DNA from: Melioribacter roseus P3M-2
GTDB lineage: Bacteria > Bacteroidota > Ignavibacteria > Ignavibacteriales > Melioribacteraceae
DNA: 64,000 nt
Reading direction: 5' to 3'
Assembly: GCF_000279145.1 (NCBI RefSeq)
Contig: NC_018178.1
Span: 1-64,000, forward strand
The notes under the pieces are model-generated. The model saw only the letters and a list, made by a program, of their open reading frames with translations, did not search any database and was not told the origin of the DNA. Shown piece after piece: positions 9,288 through 18,914 of this stretch (the stretch's first letter is position 1; every line of letters starts with the position of its first letter). The position numbers and the translations under genes are program-made.

Positions 9288-10254
9288 TCTTTTTTCTGTT
9301 CCGTACGATTTTTTCAGCCCATAAAATTGCCTCTATCATACTTCCCGCATTCGCCGCTCCCTTGCCGGCGATATCGAATGCGACGCCATGATCCGGAGAA
9401 GTTCTGACGATCGGTAAATTGGCGGTGTAATTCACTCCCCTCTCAAAATAGAGCATCTTAAAGGGAATCAATACCTGATCGTGATACATGCCGATAATAC
9501 CGTCGTATTTTTTATAGAGCGCCGAGCCAAAAAAAGCGTCCGCCGGGAATGGCCCTTGAACAAAGCCGTATGAATCGACTAGAGGTTTAATTACCAATTT
9601 TTCTTCTTTACCGATGAGACCGTTTTCGCCCGCGTGGGGGTTGAGACCCAGTACGGCTATCCTTGGATTATTTATTCCCAACTCTACCGAAAGCAGACGG
9701 TAAAGTATATCAATATTATTTTTTAAAACTCTTTTATTAATCATTCCGGGCACATCCCTAAGAGGCGTGTGAATGGTCAACAAAGAACAGATCATTTCTC
9801 TCGACAAGAAGACCATCGAATAATTTTTGGCGCGCGTTAAATGCGCCAGAAGTTCCGTGTGCCCCGGGTAATCGATTCCCGCAAGCGCAAAAGCCTCTTT
9901 TGAAATTGGCGCTGTTACTATTGCGTCGCACAAATTATTCTTGACTGCCCGAACGGCTCCGATGATAGCCCGATATGATATTTCCCCGGATTCTTCGGAA
10001 GGTTTGCCCACGGTTAACCCGGCTTTTCCCAGGTCGCAAACATGTATATTATATTTATCGCTCGCCTGCTCTTCGTCTTCGATTATTTCATACGAGACGC
10101 CGATGTTAAACTTTTTTCTATATCGTTCAAAAACATTCGCAGGACTGTAAATGAAGAATTTACGCTTTTTCGACGCCAGCCCGGCTATTGCTTTCAGAAT
10201 TATTTCCGGCCCGATGCCGTTTATATCTCCGCAGGTGATTGCAAATTTTGACAT
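9277..10254 (-). CDS. pdxA: 4-hydroxythreonine-4-phosphate dehydrogenase
   Basis: Oxidises 4-phosphohydroxy-L-threonine in the DXP-dependent pathway to pyridoxal phosphate; PdxJ, the partner enzyme, is not in the window. The 325-residue protein shows the family opening ITCGDINGIGPEI and the conserved TAPISKEAF, YPGHTELLA, LNPHAGE, YHDQVLIPFK and RTSPDHGVAFDIAGK segments, which hold the metal-binding histidines and aspartate. It starts immediately after the GWxTD gene stop, consistent with one operon. Confidence 0.95.
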   Translation of the reverse strand: MSKFAITCGDINGIGPEIILKAIAGLASKKRKFFIYSPANVFERYRKKFNIGVSYEIIEDEEQASDKYNIHVCDLGKAGLTVGKPSEESGEISYRAIIGAVRAVKNNLCDAIVTAPISKEAFALAGIDYPGHTELLAHLTRAKNYSMVFLSREMICSLLTIHTPLRDVPGMINKRVLKNNIDILYRLLSVELGINNPRIAVLGLNPHAGENGLIGKEEKLVIKPLVDSYGFVQGPFPADAFFGSALYKKYDGIIGMYHDQVLIPFKMLYFERGVNYTANLPIVRTSPDHGVAFDIAGKGAANAGSMIEAILWAEKIVRNRKKNER

Positions 10255-11484
10255 CTATTTCTCTAATCTGTAATTGCCCAGTCCCTTTTCGTCGACAAAT
10301 ATAAACCGCTTTCCGATATTTTCATAATACCAGTATTCTTTTACAGCGCTGTCGGAATAATCTCTTTCGATTTTATCCGGTTTCCCGTATTTAATATAAA
10401 TTATGCCTCGGTCTGAAAGGGCTCCTTTTTTATTCGTCATAGTGGAAAAGTTTTCTTCGGCATAATCTGCCCGTCTGTAAAATTCATGCATCAAACCGTT
10501 GTAAACTGATTTACCCGACGGGAACCGTTTATTCCAATAATCGACAAGACTGTTGAACAATGTTCCGGAACTATTCTTTTTTATTTCCGCCGAAGCATCC
10601 TTTCCCATTACGGCTTCGAGGATATCAATAGCGTATTTTATGTCGCGCAATACGTAAGGCTTATCAATCCATGATATTTCAATGAAAGTCCTGTAGAGCA
10701 ACGAGTCATTTTTATACACGCTTAATTTTGCTTTGCCTTCGTAGAGTCGGCTGCTGAAACTGTTGACCGTCGCATACCTTCCCTTGTCTCCGTCGCTTAA
10801 CAGATAGAGATTGCCGCCGCATTCCTTAATTGAAAGCGTACCGTTTTCAATATTGCCAATAACAGTATCGGATATAACGTTAAAATTTTGTTCTATCTTG
10901 ATTCTTAAATTTTCTGCCGTAAAATCATTACTCAACGGCATTATCAAACCATAATCCTTCGAAGAAAACGGAATCTTATTCCCATAATTGGCGAGCGGAT
11001 ACGTATTTTTTTCTTCAAGGCATTCGTTACCGTTTAACTCAATGATTACAGGCGAAGCGTTACGTACAAATATAGTATCGAGTAGAATCGAATTATTGTT
11101 ATTCAGAAATGAAATTGAAGGTATTAAATAATATTCTCCTTTGTCAATCTTGAAATACGTAAAAGATTGAGAATAACTTGATTTGCTCTCTGTTTGTTCG
11201 TACGATCCGGCGGTTACTTCTTCGCTGATTGTCTTTCTTTCAATAACGCGGTCTTTTTGAAACAGCTCAAACGTTAATGTGTAACCCGACGCATACTTAT
11301 TTTGCTTTTTCAAAAAAATCAGACGATCGTACGGTATTCTTACCGAGAGATAAAGATAATTCGAATCAGCGCCCGGCAATAGATTTTTTTCTATCAATAC
11401 GCCGGATCGGCTTTGAGCTGTTGCCCGGTACGTAATAAAGAATAAACTAATAAACAGAAGCAGAGAAAGAGCTAACCTGGTCAT
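10255..11484 (-). CDS. GWxTD-domain exported protein
   Basis: A 409-residue protein with an N-terminal signal peptide (hydrophobic LALSLLLFISLFFI, cleavage near ATAQS). The C-terminal domain, about 280-409, has the GWxTD-family pattern: DRGIIYIKYGKPDKIE, then YWYYENIGKRFIFVDEKG and a final GNYRLEK. The family is common in Ignavibacteria and other Bacteroidetes-Chlorobi relatives and has no firmly established function. It lies between rho and pdxA with gaps of four and zero bases. Confidence 0.78.
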   Translation of the reverse strand: MTRLALSLLLFISLFFITYRATAQSRSGVLIEKNLLPGADSNYLYLSVRIPYDRLIFLKKQNKYASGYTLTFELFQKDRVIERKTISEEVTAGSYEQTESKSSYSQSFTYFKIDKGEYYLIPSISFLNNNNSILLDTIFVRNASPVIIELNGNECLEEKNTYPLANYGNKIPFSSKDYGLIMPLSNDFTAENLRIKIEQNFNVISDTVIGNIENGTLSIKECGGNLYLLSDGDKGRYATVNSFSSRLYEGKAKLSVYKNDSLLYRTFIEISWIDKPYVLRDIKYAIDILEAVMGKDASAEIKKNSSGTLFNSLVDYWNKRFPSGKSVYNGLMHEFYRRADYAEENFSTMTNKKGALSDRGIIYIKYGKPDKIERDYSDSAVKEYWYYENIGKRFIFVDEKGLGNYRLEK

Positions 11485-11488
11485 CCGG

Positions 11489-12742
11489 TTAACTGTTCAT
11501 ACTGGCTAAGAATTCTTTATTATTTCGGGTTCCTTTCATTTTATCCATCAGGAATTCCATTGCCTCCGTAGGATCGAAATCCGAAAGAAGTTTGCGAAGT
11601 ATCCAAACCTTGTTGAGTTCCTCTTCGGTCATAAGCAATTCTTCTTTACGCGTGCCGGATTTATTAATATCAATAGCGGGGAATATTCTCTTGTCGGCTA
11701 ATGTGCGGTCGAGAACCAATTCCATATTACCGGTGCCTTTGAATTCTTCGAAAATAACTTCGTCCATTCTGCTTCCGGTGTCGATCAGCGCCGTTGCGAT
11801 TATAGTAAGGCTGCCTCCGTCTTCGGTATTTCGGGCAGATCCGAAAAATCTTTTCGGTTTATGAAGAGCATTTGCGTCGACGCCGCCCGACAAAATCCTT
11901 CCGCTGTGAGGAATAACAGTATTGTGAGCGCGAGCCAGACGAGTAATACTGTCGAGCAATATAACAACGTCGTCTCCGGCTTCGACCATTCTCTTGGCTT
12001 TTTCAATTACCATGTTGGCCACCTGAACGTGACGTTCTGCGGGTTCGTCGAAAGTCGAACTGATAACTTCCGCCTGCACGGAACGTTGCATGTCGGTAAC
12101 TTCTTCCGGGCGTTCGTCAATCAAAAGCATAATTATTTTTACTTCGGGATGATTTCTCGTAATCGAGTTTGCAATTTTTTGGAGCAGGATTGTTTTACCG
12201 GCTTTCGGCGGAGATACAATCAATCCTCTCTGTCCCTTTCCAATGGGAGCTATCAGGTCGACAATTCTCATCGAATATTCGCCCGGAGCCGATTCGAGCT
12301 TTAATCTCTTGGTAGGATAAATGGGAGTAAGATTATCGAAGAGCGTACGTTCTCTGATAGCTTCGGGATTTTTACCGTTGACGGCTTCGACTCTTAAAAG
12401 AGCAAAGAATCGTTCGCCTTCTTTGGGAGGTCTCACCTGACCGCTTACAAAATCTCCCGTTCTCAAACTGAATCTCTTAATTTGAGAAGGCGATACATAA
12501 ATATCGTCCGGAGAAGGCAAGTAGTTATAATCCGCCGAACGCAAGAATCCGTAACCGTCGGGCAGTACTTCGAGTACGCCCTTGGAAAAAGTTAATCCGT
12601 CTTTTTGAGATTGGGCTTCGAGAATTTTGAAAATTAATTCCTGTTTTCTTAAATCGCTGTAACCGGTAAGTCCGTATTCCTTTGCTATTTTATAGAGGTC
12701 AACGATTTTTTTGGATTGAAGTTCTGATATGTCCATTGGCAT
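11489..12742 (-). CDS. rho: Transcription termination factor Rho
   Basis: A hexameric RNA helicase that ends transcription at untranslated C-rich RNA. The 417-residue protein has the Rho N-terminal helical domain (about 1-48) and a cold-shock-like RNA-binding domain ([12 protein letters not shown] near residue 60). The ATPase shows Walker A SPPKAGKT, Walker [17 protein letters not shown] and the R-loop region GTRNNKEF at the end. There is no long acidic insertion as in some Bacteroidetes Rho proteins. It heads a five-gene minus-strand cluster and is preceded by a 142-base non-coding stretch with a TATAAT at 12769-12774 but no clear -35 box. Confidence 0.97.
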   Translation of the reverse strand: MPMDISELQSKKIVDLYKIAKEYGLTGYSDLRKQELIFKILEAQSQKDGLTFSKGVLEVLPDGYGFLRSADYNYLPSPDDIYVSPSQIKRFSLRTGDFVSGQVRPPKEGERFFALLRVEAVNGKNPEAIRERTLFDNLTPIYPTKRLKLESAPGEYSMRIVDLIAPIGKGQRGLIVSPPKAGKTILLQKIANSITRNHPEVKIIMLLIDERPEEVTDMQRSVQAEVISSTFDEPAERHVQVANMVIEKAKRMVEAGDDVVILLDSITRLARAHNTVIPHSGRILSGGVDANALHKPKRFFGSARNTEDGGSLTIIATALIDTGSRMDEVIFEEFKGTGNMELVLDRTLADKRIFPAIDINKSGTRKEELLMTEEELNKVWILRKLLSDFDPTEAMEFLMDKMKGTRNNKEFLASMNS

Positions 12743-12884
12743 TTTTATTTTCCTGCAAATTGTGATTGATTATAATGGTATTTTTTACGGGGTTTTTTAG
12801 AGTCAATTATTTTTCGGTTTAGTTGTAAATAACGCAGAAGTCATCTGAGGTTCATTGGAAAATTAACTCGGCATTCATTCATTG

Positions 12885-14156
12885 TCAAGTAAATTGATAA
12901 ATTTTCGATTTTAATTTGCCAAGCAAATAGATGCTTCCGAGAACCGCCAGACATTCGTTTTTCTTATTCATTATAAAATCTTTGATCAATTCAACGGGTT
13001 CGTAAAGAGGGATTGCGTTTATTCCCGCTCTTTCGGCTGCGTTTTTCAATTCTTCGATTGTCGCGGATCTTTCAAAACCGACGCTAGTTACATATAAAGT
13101 ATCGAATGTTTTTCCCAGCTTTTTAATCATGTCCGGTATTTCTTTGTCTTTCATAGCGGCAAAGATTACGCTCCTTTTTTCATAGTTGCCGGCTTCATTC
13201 TTAAATTCCCGTAAAAAAGTATCAATCCCTTCGGGGTTATGAGCGGCATCGAAGATAACCTTTGGAGATTCGCTTATTACTTCGTAGCGTCCCTGAATAT
13301 TTGTGTTTTCAATAACTTTTTCGATACCGGAATCGATTACCAGACCGTCATTAATGTTGAGAGTTTCGTTCAAGGTTTTTAATGCAAGAGCGCAATTAAT
13401 TAGTTGATGGTAGCCTATTAACGGTGTTTTGTAAATATGAAATTGTTGGTTTTTCAATGTCAAATTTACAAAATCTTTTTCTTTTTCTGCAAAATTATTT
13501 AGAAAAAAAATTGAAGATTTTTTTTCCTTGGCAATCCCGTTTATAACTTCGGCGGCGGCTCCATCGACATTCCCAACAAAAACAGGTCTTCCCTCTTTAA
13601 TTATGCCGCCCTTCTCGCGGGCAATTTTCTCGACTGTATCTCCGAGTATGTGAGTATGTTCCAGGCTGATTGAGGTTATTACCGACGCCAAAGGATCGAC
13701 TAAATTCGTGGCGTCGAGCCGTCCGCCCAATCCCGTTTCAATTACCGCATAGTCGATATCCTTTCGTGCAAAATAATCAAACGCCATTGCAGTCGTAGCT
13801 TCAAAAAATGTTATCTCGTTTTCTATAATATATTTTTCATACTTGTTATAGAAGCTTGCTATAAATTCATCTTCAATCAAATTACCGTTTATCTGGACTC
13901 GTTCGTTAAAGCGGACAAAGTGAGGAGAAGTATACAGTCCCGTTTTATAGCCCGCCGCCATTAGAATACTGGCAATGAAAGAAGCCGTGCTTCCTTTCCC
14001 GTTACTGCCGGCAATATGAAATACTTTGAGTTTCTTGTGAGGATTATCGAGCGTCTGGAGAAATTTTTCGATACGTTCCAATCCCAGTTTAATATGGAAC
14101 TGGCGCATCGAATAGAGTTTGGTCAGAATTGAATTGATATCGTTATCAGATTTCAT
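12885..14156 (-). CDS. folC: Folylpolyglutamate / dihydrofolate synthase
   Basis: Adds L-glutamate to dihydropteroate and folates in the cytoplasm. The 423-residue Mur-ligase-fold protein has the P-loop HIAGSNGKGSTAS near residue 50, TSPHFVRFNERVQINGN and ETGLGGRLDATN; the C-terminal ligase domain has IFDAAHNPEG. It overlaps the upstream pyrD by 11 bases. An A8 run (13503-13510) and a T8 run (13518-13525) inside the gene are kept in frame, which is useful when judging the frameshifts seen in the act operon. Confidence 0.95.
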   Translation of the reverse strand: MKSDNDINSILTKLYSMRQFHIKLGLERIEKFLQTLDNPHKKLKVFHIAGSNGKGSTASFIASILMAAGYKTGLYTSPHFVRFNERVQINGNLIEDEFIASFYNKYEKYIIENEITFFEATTAMAFDYFARKDIDYAVIETGLGGRLDATNLVDPLASVITSISLEHTHILGDTVEKIAREKGGIIKEGRPVFVGNVDGAAAEVINGIAKEKKSSIFFLNNFAEKEKDFVNLTLKNQQFHIYKTPLIGYHQLINCALALKTLNETLNINDGLVIDSGIEKVIENTNIQGRYEVISESPKVIFDAAHNPEGIDTFLREFKNEAGNYEKRSVIFAAMKDKEIPDMIKKLGKTFDTLYVTSVGFERSATIEELKNAAERAGINAIPLYEPVELIKDFIMNKKNECLAVLGSIYLLGKLKSKIYQFT

Positions 14157-15066
14157 ACGAAGCGGTTAGATCGGCTATTCTGCCGATCGACATTTTCTTA
14201 CAATATTCAATTAATCCGTCGATAATTTCTTCGCCTGCTTTGGGATTGATAAAATTAACGGTGCCGATTTGAACGGCGGAAGCGCCCGCAATCATAAATT
14301 CGGCGGCGTCTTTCCAATCCATTATTCCACCGATTCCGATTATCGGGATTTCCACGTTACGACTTATTTCGAGCACTTTGGCAAGGGCTACCGGCTTAAT
14401 GGCGGGTCCCGAGAGTCCGCCCGTGACGTTTTTAATTTTTGGCTTTTTCGTCCAGATGTCGAATGCCGTCCCTACCAAAGTATTTATTGCCGAAACTGCG
14501 TCCCCTCCGTTGTCTTTCACCGCTTTAGCAAATTCCGAAATTCTCGACACGTTAGGCGACAGTTTAATAATAACCGGTTTATCTGTGACGGCTTTAACTT
14601 TGTTCGTAATTTGGGCAACGGCTTGTAAATTATTCCCGAATTCAAGTCCGCCGTCTTTTACGTTTGGACACGAAACGTTAATTTCAAAAGCCGCAATTGC
14701 TTCTTCCCGCGTTAGAATTCGCGTGCACTCAACATATTCTTCTACGGAACTGGCGGCTATATTACAAATAATAGTTGTATTTAATTTTTTAAGAAAAGGA
14801 ATTTTCTCTTTTATGAATACTTCAACCCCTACGTTTGCCAATCCGATGGCATTCAGCATTCCCGAAGAGGTCTCGCATACTCTTTGCGGAGGATTCCCGA
14901 TTCTCGGTTTAAGAGACAAAGACTTCGTTACTATTCCTCCCAATTTACTCAAATCGGTCAGCTCGGCAATTTCATTTCCGTATCCGACGGTTCCCGAAGC
15001 AAGCAGCACCGGATTTTTTAATTTTAGTTTGCCTATTTGTACTGATAAATCGATCATATTATTCAA
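14146..15066 (-). CDS. pyrD: Dihydroorotate dehydrogenase B, catalytic subunit
   Basis: Oxidises dihydroorotate to orotate in pyrimidine synthesis. The 306-residue FMN protein is of the class 1B type: it has LASGTVGYGNE, ALGLANVG-like NAIGLANVG, and NVSCPNVKDGG with the catalytic cysteine, then GGLSGPAIKP and IGIGGIMDWKDA for phosphate binding. The downstream end overlaps folC, and the start overlaps pyrK by eight bases. The adjacent pyrK makes NAD+ the likely electron acceptor. Confidence 0.95.
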   Translation of the reverse strand: MNNMIDLSVQIGKLKLKNPVLLASGTVGYGNEIAELTDLSKLGGIVTKSLSLKPRIGNPPQRVCETSSGMLNAIGLANVGVEVFIKEKIPFLKKLNTTIICNIAASSVEEYVECTRILTREEAIAAFEINVSCPNVKDGGLEFGNNLQAVAQITNKVKAVTDKPVIIKLSPNVSRISEFAKAVKDNGGDAVSAINTLVGTAFDIWTKKPKIKNVTGGLSGPAIKPVALAKVLEISRNVEIPIIGIGGIMDWKDAAEFMIAGASAVQIGTVNFINPKAGEEIIDGLIEYCKKMSIGRIADLTASYEI

Positions 15067-15814
15067 TAATTATTTTGTCGGATTCGAATACCGGTCCGTC
15101 TTTACAAACGAGATAATATCCTTCGCCTTGAGATTTTTTAATAGGGCATCCCTGACAAATGCCGAAACCGCAAGCCATTGCGGATTCCATCGAAAGCTGG
15201 CAATCGTATTTATTTATTGCCTCTTTTTGCAACGCTTTCAGCATCGGATTCGGACCGCACCCGAAAATTCTGATTTTCCTTTTTTCTAATTTGTGAACCT
15301 CCGATTGAAAACATGCAATGACATTCCCGTTGAAGCCTTCGGAGCCGTCGTCGGTAGCCGTCACAATATTTTTCATTCCCCATTTAATAACATGGTCTGC
15401 GCTTCTCGCTCCCACAAAAGTAACGATCTCTTTGCCTTCAAGTTTCTCAGTCAATAATGGGAAAGGCGCAACGCCGATACCTCCGCCGATTAATACCGCC
15501 GTATCGTAATCGCCTTCTGTATCGAATCCGTTTCCCAGAGGGCCGAGAATATTCAGCCGATCGCCGGGCTTTTTTTCGGCAAGCATCTTAGTGCCTTCGC
15601 CTTGGATATCGAACATAAAGTAAACGGAGTCCTCTTCGGCATAGCAAACGCTGAAAGGACGCCGCAGCAAAGGATAATTCGTTTCCGATACTTTGATATT
15701 GCAAAACTGCCCCGGCTTGATTGATTTCGCAATCTGCGGAGCTTTTACTTTTAACAAATAAGCGTTGCCGTTGAGTTTTTCACGCGATTCGACGGTTGAT
15801 AATTCGGTATACAA
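15059..15814 (-). CDS. pyrK: Dihydroorotate dehydrogenase electron-transfer subunit
   Basis: A 251-residue FAD and [2Fe-2S] protein that passes electrons from PyrD to NAD+. It shows a ferredoxin-reductase FAD domain (LLRRPFSVCYAEED), an NAD-binding domain (VLIGGGIGVAPFPLL) and a C-terminal cluster motif ACGFGICQGCP with a fourth cysteine in YYLVCKDGPVF. The length is typical. It overlaps pyrD and heads the pyrK-pyrD-folC transcript. Confidence 0.95.
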   Translation of the reverse strand: MYTELSTVESREKLNGNAYLLKVKAPQIAKSIKPGQFCNIKVSETNYPLLRRPFSVCYAEEDSVYFMFDIQGEGTKMLAEKKPGDRLNILGPLGNGFDTEGDYDTAVLIGGGIGVAPFPLLTEKLEGKEIVTFVGARSADHVIKWGMKNIVTATDDGSEGFNGNVIACFQSEVHKLEKRKIRIFGCGPNPMLKALQKEAINKYDCQLSMESAMACGFGICQGCPIKKSQGEGYYLVCKDGPVFESDKIIIE

Positions 15815-15878
15815 ATGAGGCTCTTTTTTTAGTCGACAAATTTAAATATGTTCGTCCGAAAAACAAAAAGGAATAAGA

Positions 15879-16502
15879 TTATTTTTTCAGAAACGAATTT
15901 TCGATAGCTGTAATTTTATCCAACCGCCTTTGGTGTCGTTCTCCCAGGAATTCCGATTCGAGCCATACGCCCACAATCGACTTAATGGTTTCCTCGCCGA
16001 GCGCTCTGGCTCCCAACGCAATTATATTTGCATTATTATGCTCTCGCGAGCTGCGCGCTGAGAACTCGTTATAACAGGTAGCGGCCCTTATACCAGGAAC
16101 CTTATTGGCGGCAATTGCAGAAGGAATTCCGGTGGCGTCGATTAAAATACCGCAATCGGCTTCCCCCGATTTAACTTTATTTGCAACTTTCAGAGCTATA
16201 TCGGGATAATCGACCGATTCTTCGCTGAAAGCCCCTACATCCTCAATCGAATATTTATCTTTAAGAAATTCCACAATTATCTTTTTGACTTTCACGCCGG
16301 TGTGATCGGATCCGACGGCAATTTTTTCGAAAGATTTTTTTGGCGATAAAGATTGACTGTTGTCGGATAAGATTTCGATTTTTTTCTGCAGAATCAAATC
16401 CCTGGCAGCGGGAGTGATAATATAACTCCCGCCGACATACAGACTGCTTTTGCCGGATTTTATTAAATCCAGAATGTCTTTCTCAGTAATGAGTCGTTTC
16501 AT
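15879..16502 (-). CDS. RpiB/LacAB-family protein with N-terminal extension, divergent active site
   Basis: Residues about 58-207 align by eye with ribose-5-phosphate isomerase B: AVGSDHTG, YPDIA, AANKVPGIRA and SREHNNANIIALGAR are kept. At the loop that normally reads ICGTG, it reads IDATG, so Asp122 replaces the usual catalytic cysteine. Residues 1-50 form an extra segment (ITEKDILDLIKSGKSSLYV, then ITPAARDLI) similar to the N-termini of some microcompartment-associated proteins. The total of 207 residues exceeds the usual 145-150. It overlaps manC by four bases. Isomerase activity is therefore uncertain. Confidence 0.75.
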   Translation of the reverse strand: MKRLITEKDILDLIKSGKSSLYVGGSYIITPAARDLILQKKIEILSDNSQSLSPKKSFEKIAVGSDHTGVKVKKIIVEFLKDKYSIEDVGAFSEESVDYPDIALKVANKVKSGEADCGILIDATGIPSAIAANKVPGIRAATCYNEFSARSSREHNNANIIALGARALGEETIKSIVGVWLESEFLGERHQRRLDKITAIENSFLKK

Positions 16503-17566
16503 AAAAGTTCGGACCTTTTATTCATTTTAAGGTAATCGACGACATCCCTTACGTTTTGCGCTTTGTCTCTGCTGCAAACCAACAATGCGTCTTTTGTATT
16601 GATAACTATCAGATTTTCCGCGCCGATAAGGGCTGTGAACTTTTTAGGAGAAAAGACATAAGAATTGTACGAATACTCCGAAAAAATATCCCCTATCAAC
16701 ACATTGCCGTCTTCGTCCTTTTCAGAGATTTCATACACAGCTTCCCAGCTGCCGACGTCGTTCCAATAAAATTCCGCTTTTGTAAGGTAAACATTTTTGG
16801 ATTTTTCCATTACGCCGTAATCGATAGAAATGCTTTTCAGTTGTCCATAAACGTAAGTCAACTGCTTAGCAAAATCATTCGAGCCGATTGCTTTTTCGAT
16901 TTCGAGCAGGCCCTCATACAGGTCGGGTAAGTAAGTCTTTATTTCTTCAAGAATAGTATCGACGCGCCATACAAATATGCCAGCATTCCAGAGGAAGTCG
17001 CCGCTTTCGATAAATCTCTTTGCGGTGGAGAGATTCGGTTTCTCCGCAAACGTCAACACTTTATAAATGTCCGGGCTTACTTCTTTCTCGTCGAACTGGA
17101 TATATCCGTAACCGGTTTCCGGGCGCGTCGGTTTAATGCCGATGGTTACAAGTCCTTTGTTCTTATAAGCAAAGTCCGCTCCTGTAGAAAGACATTTTCT
17201 GAAGGCATCGTCGTCTTTAATTAAATGATCGGAAGGCAGAATCAACGTTACGGCTTCAGGATCCCTCTGTTTAATCAGGATTGAGGCGAGTCCTATACAA
17301 GCTGCCGTATTCTTACCGAACGGTTCGTCGATAATATTTTCCTGTGGAATTTGCGGCAGTTGTTCCACAACCCTCATTTTCTGAATCTTGTTGGTAATTA
17401 CATAAATATTTTCGTTTTTCACCAAACCGTCGAGCCGGTTCACAGTATCCTGGATCATAGTGTTTTCACCGAAAATTCTTAGTAACTGTTTCGGCTTTCT
17501 TTCTTTGCTTCTGGGCCAGAAACGTGAACCGACACCACCAGCCATTATTACAGCGTATAAATTCAT
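16499..17566 (-). CDS. manC: Mannose-1-phosphate guanylyltransferase
   Basis: Makes GDP-mannose from GTP and mannose 1-phosphate for surface polysaccharides. The 355-residue nucleotidyltransferase has the signature AVIMAGGVGSRFWPRSKERKPKQLL, here as AGGVGSRFWPRS near residue 9. It also has LPSDHLIKD, GYGYIQFDE, FAEKPNL and NAGIFVWRVD. It lacks the C-terminal phosphomannose isomerase domain of bifunctional forms. It shares one base with the upstream hypothetical gene and overlaps the RpiB-like gene by four, so the three form one operon. Confidence 0.92.
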   Translation of the reverse strand: MNLYAVIMAGGVGSRFWPRSKERKPKQLLRIFGENTMIQDTVNRLDGLVKNENIYVITNKIQKMRVVEQLPQIPQENIIDEPFGKNTAACIGLASILIKQRDPEAVTLILPSDHLIKDDDAFRKCLSTGADFAYKNKGLVTIGIKPTRPETGYGYIQFDEKEVSPDIYKVLTFAEKPNLSTAKRFIESGDFLWNAGIFVWRVDTILEEIKTYLPDLYEGLLEIEKAIGSNDFAKQLTYVYGQLKSISIDYGVMEKSKNVYLTKAEFYWNDVGSWEAVYEISEKDEDGNVLIGDIFSEYSYNSYVFSPKKFTALIGAENLIVINTKDALLVCSRDKAQNVRDVVDYLKMNKRSELL

Positions 17567-18450
17567 CAGATCACCCTTTTTGTTTGAGAAATCAATTTAC
17601 CAAAATTTTCCGCTCTATTTAAATAATTTGTTATGTCGACCTCCTTGCCTCTTACAACGGCAACAATAACAATTAGGCACGCTCTCAAGGCTTCGATTGC
17701 CGTACTGCTCGGAGCTACTTTTTTATTGTGAATCGCTTCCAATCCCTGCACGAAAATAGCGTGCATATTGGAGATTATTTCAAAACCGATTTTCTGCGAC
17801 AAGTTCCCGTTTTCTTTCATCGTACGGATATAATTATTTATTTCGTTTTCCGTATAGTCATAGCGCGCTACCCTATTCAGAAAGGCGTCTATTTCTTTAA
17901 TGGGTCTCAATATACGCGCTTCATATTTTTCGAAATTGAATTCCTCTTCGGTTTCCAGACCGTCGAATATTATTTCCTTTTTAAGATCATCCGTAGTGGC
18001 TCGCTTCGGGGTTTCAATTTCGTTTTTAATTTTAGGCAACTCGGATTCACGGACAGGTTTTCTTTTCGTAAGATCGATTTCCACGTTTTCATTGTCGGCT
18101 TTTTTTTCTTTTTGAAGAATATCTTTCATCTGTTGAGGCGTTACGATATCGAGGAGATTACTGACGTCGCCGATCAGGTTGCCGCTGTGGTTTTTAAATC
18201 TTTCGGATAATTTAAGAAAATCGATCTTTCCGTTTTCCGTATAATTATAGATTTCGGTAAGTTTTATACCCAGCTTGGACAATTGCGTTATTTTCTTAAA
18301 TCGCTCTATCTCTTCGAATATATTTTCGGCTTTTGTCAAATGCTCCCTAAGAATTGCAAGCGACTCAATTTTTTCGGAGCTTAGCCTTAGCTGATTGGCT
18401 GCCGTCATGACGCACTGAATAATATAATTTCTTGTAAAATCGAATTTCAT
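17566..18450 (-). CDS. Hypothetical protein, first gene of the manC operon
   Basis: I do not recognise this 294-residue protein. It has no signal peptide and no transmembrane segment. The N-terminal third is helical (AANQLRLSSEKIESL, HLTKAENIFEEIERFK), the middle about 120-175 is highly charged and probably disordered (KKADNENVEID, RKPVRESE), and the C-terminal third is helical with hydrophobic ALRACLIVIVAVVRG. It shares one base with manC, so co-translation suggests a link to nucleotide-sugar or envelope metabolism, but nothing in its sequence proves this. Confidence 0.7.
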   Translation of the reverse strand: MKFDFTRNYIIQCVMTAANQLRLSSEKIESLAILREHLTKAENIFEEIERFKKITQLSKLGIKLTEIYNYTENGKIDFLKLSERFKNHSGNLIGDVSNLLDIVTPQQMKDILQKEKKADNENVEIDLTKRKPVRESELPKIKNEIETPKRATTDDLKKEIIFDGLETEEEFNFEKYEARILRPIKEIDAFLNRVARYDYTENEINNYIRTMKENGNLSQKIGFEIISNMHAIFVQGLEAIHNKKVAPSSTAIEALRACLIVIVAVVRGKEVDITNYLNRAENFGKLISQTKRVI

Positions 18451-18590
18451 CCTTCCCTATAACACAATTTCCTGCAATAATATACGACAAATGTAATCAA
18501 TTTTAATAATTCAGTCACATAAATAATTATGCGAAATTAGCGGCAGGCTTTCAAATTTGTTATCTTTATTTAACACAATCCGGAGGATAA

Positions 18591-18914
18591 ATGCTAATAA
18601 CCACAACCAACACTATCGAGGGGAAAAAAATCGTAAAATATCTCGGAATAGTAAGCGGCGAAGCCATAATGGGCGCAAACATCATCAAAGACATTTTTGC
18701 CGGAATACGAGATATCGTCGGAGGCAGATCCGCCACTTACGAAAAAGAATTGCGTAACGCCAAAGACCTTGCTCTAAATGAAATGGCGCAGGATGCCGCT
18801 ATGATGGGAGCCAACGCTGTTATTGCCGTAGATCTGGATTACGAAACCGTGGGACAAGCCGGCAGTATGTTGATGGTTTCGGCAAGCGGCACCGCCGTTG
18901 TAGTAGAAGACTAA
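18591..18914 (+). CDS. YbjQ/UPF0145-family protein
   Basis: A 107-residue protein with the family pattern: [20 protein letters not shown] at the start, [20 protein letters not shown], then [21 protein letters not shown]. The family forms pentameric rings and has been called a putative heavy-metal-binding domain, without a proven role. A strong GGAGG ribosome site (18582-18586) fixes the start. Its TAA stop overlaps the TAG stop of the convergent permease gene inside a single CTAA (18911-18914). Confidence 0.85.
   Translation: MLITTTNTIEGKKIVKYLGIVSGEAIMGANIIKDIFAGIRDIVGGRSATYEKELRNAKDLALNEMAQDAAMMGANAVIAVDLDYETVGQAGSMLMVSASGTAVVVED

Noticed and set aside
12769-12774. TATAAT upstream of rho on the minus strand
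   Set aside because: No -35-like box at 16-18 bases; the only TTGACT is about 26 bases away, so a promoter call is not supported.
14378-15289. 303-codon plus-strand open frame opposite pyrD and pyrK
   Set aside because: Fully antisense to two clearly identified genes and without any recognisable domain; a shadow frame.
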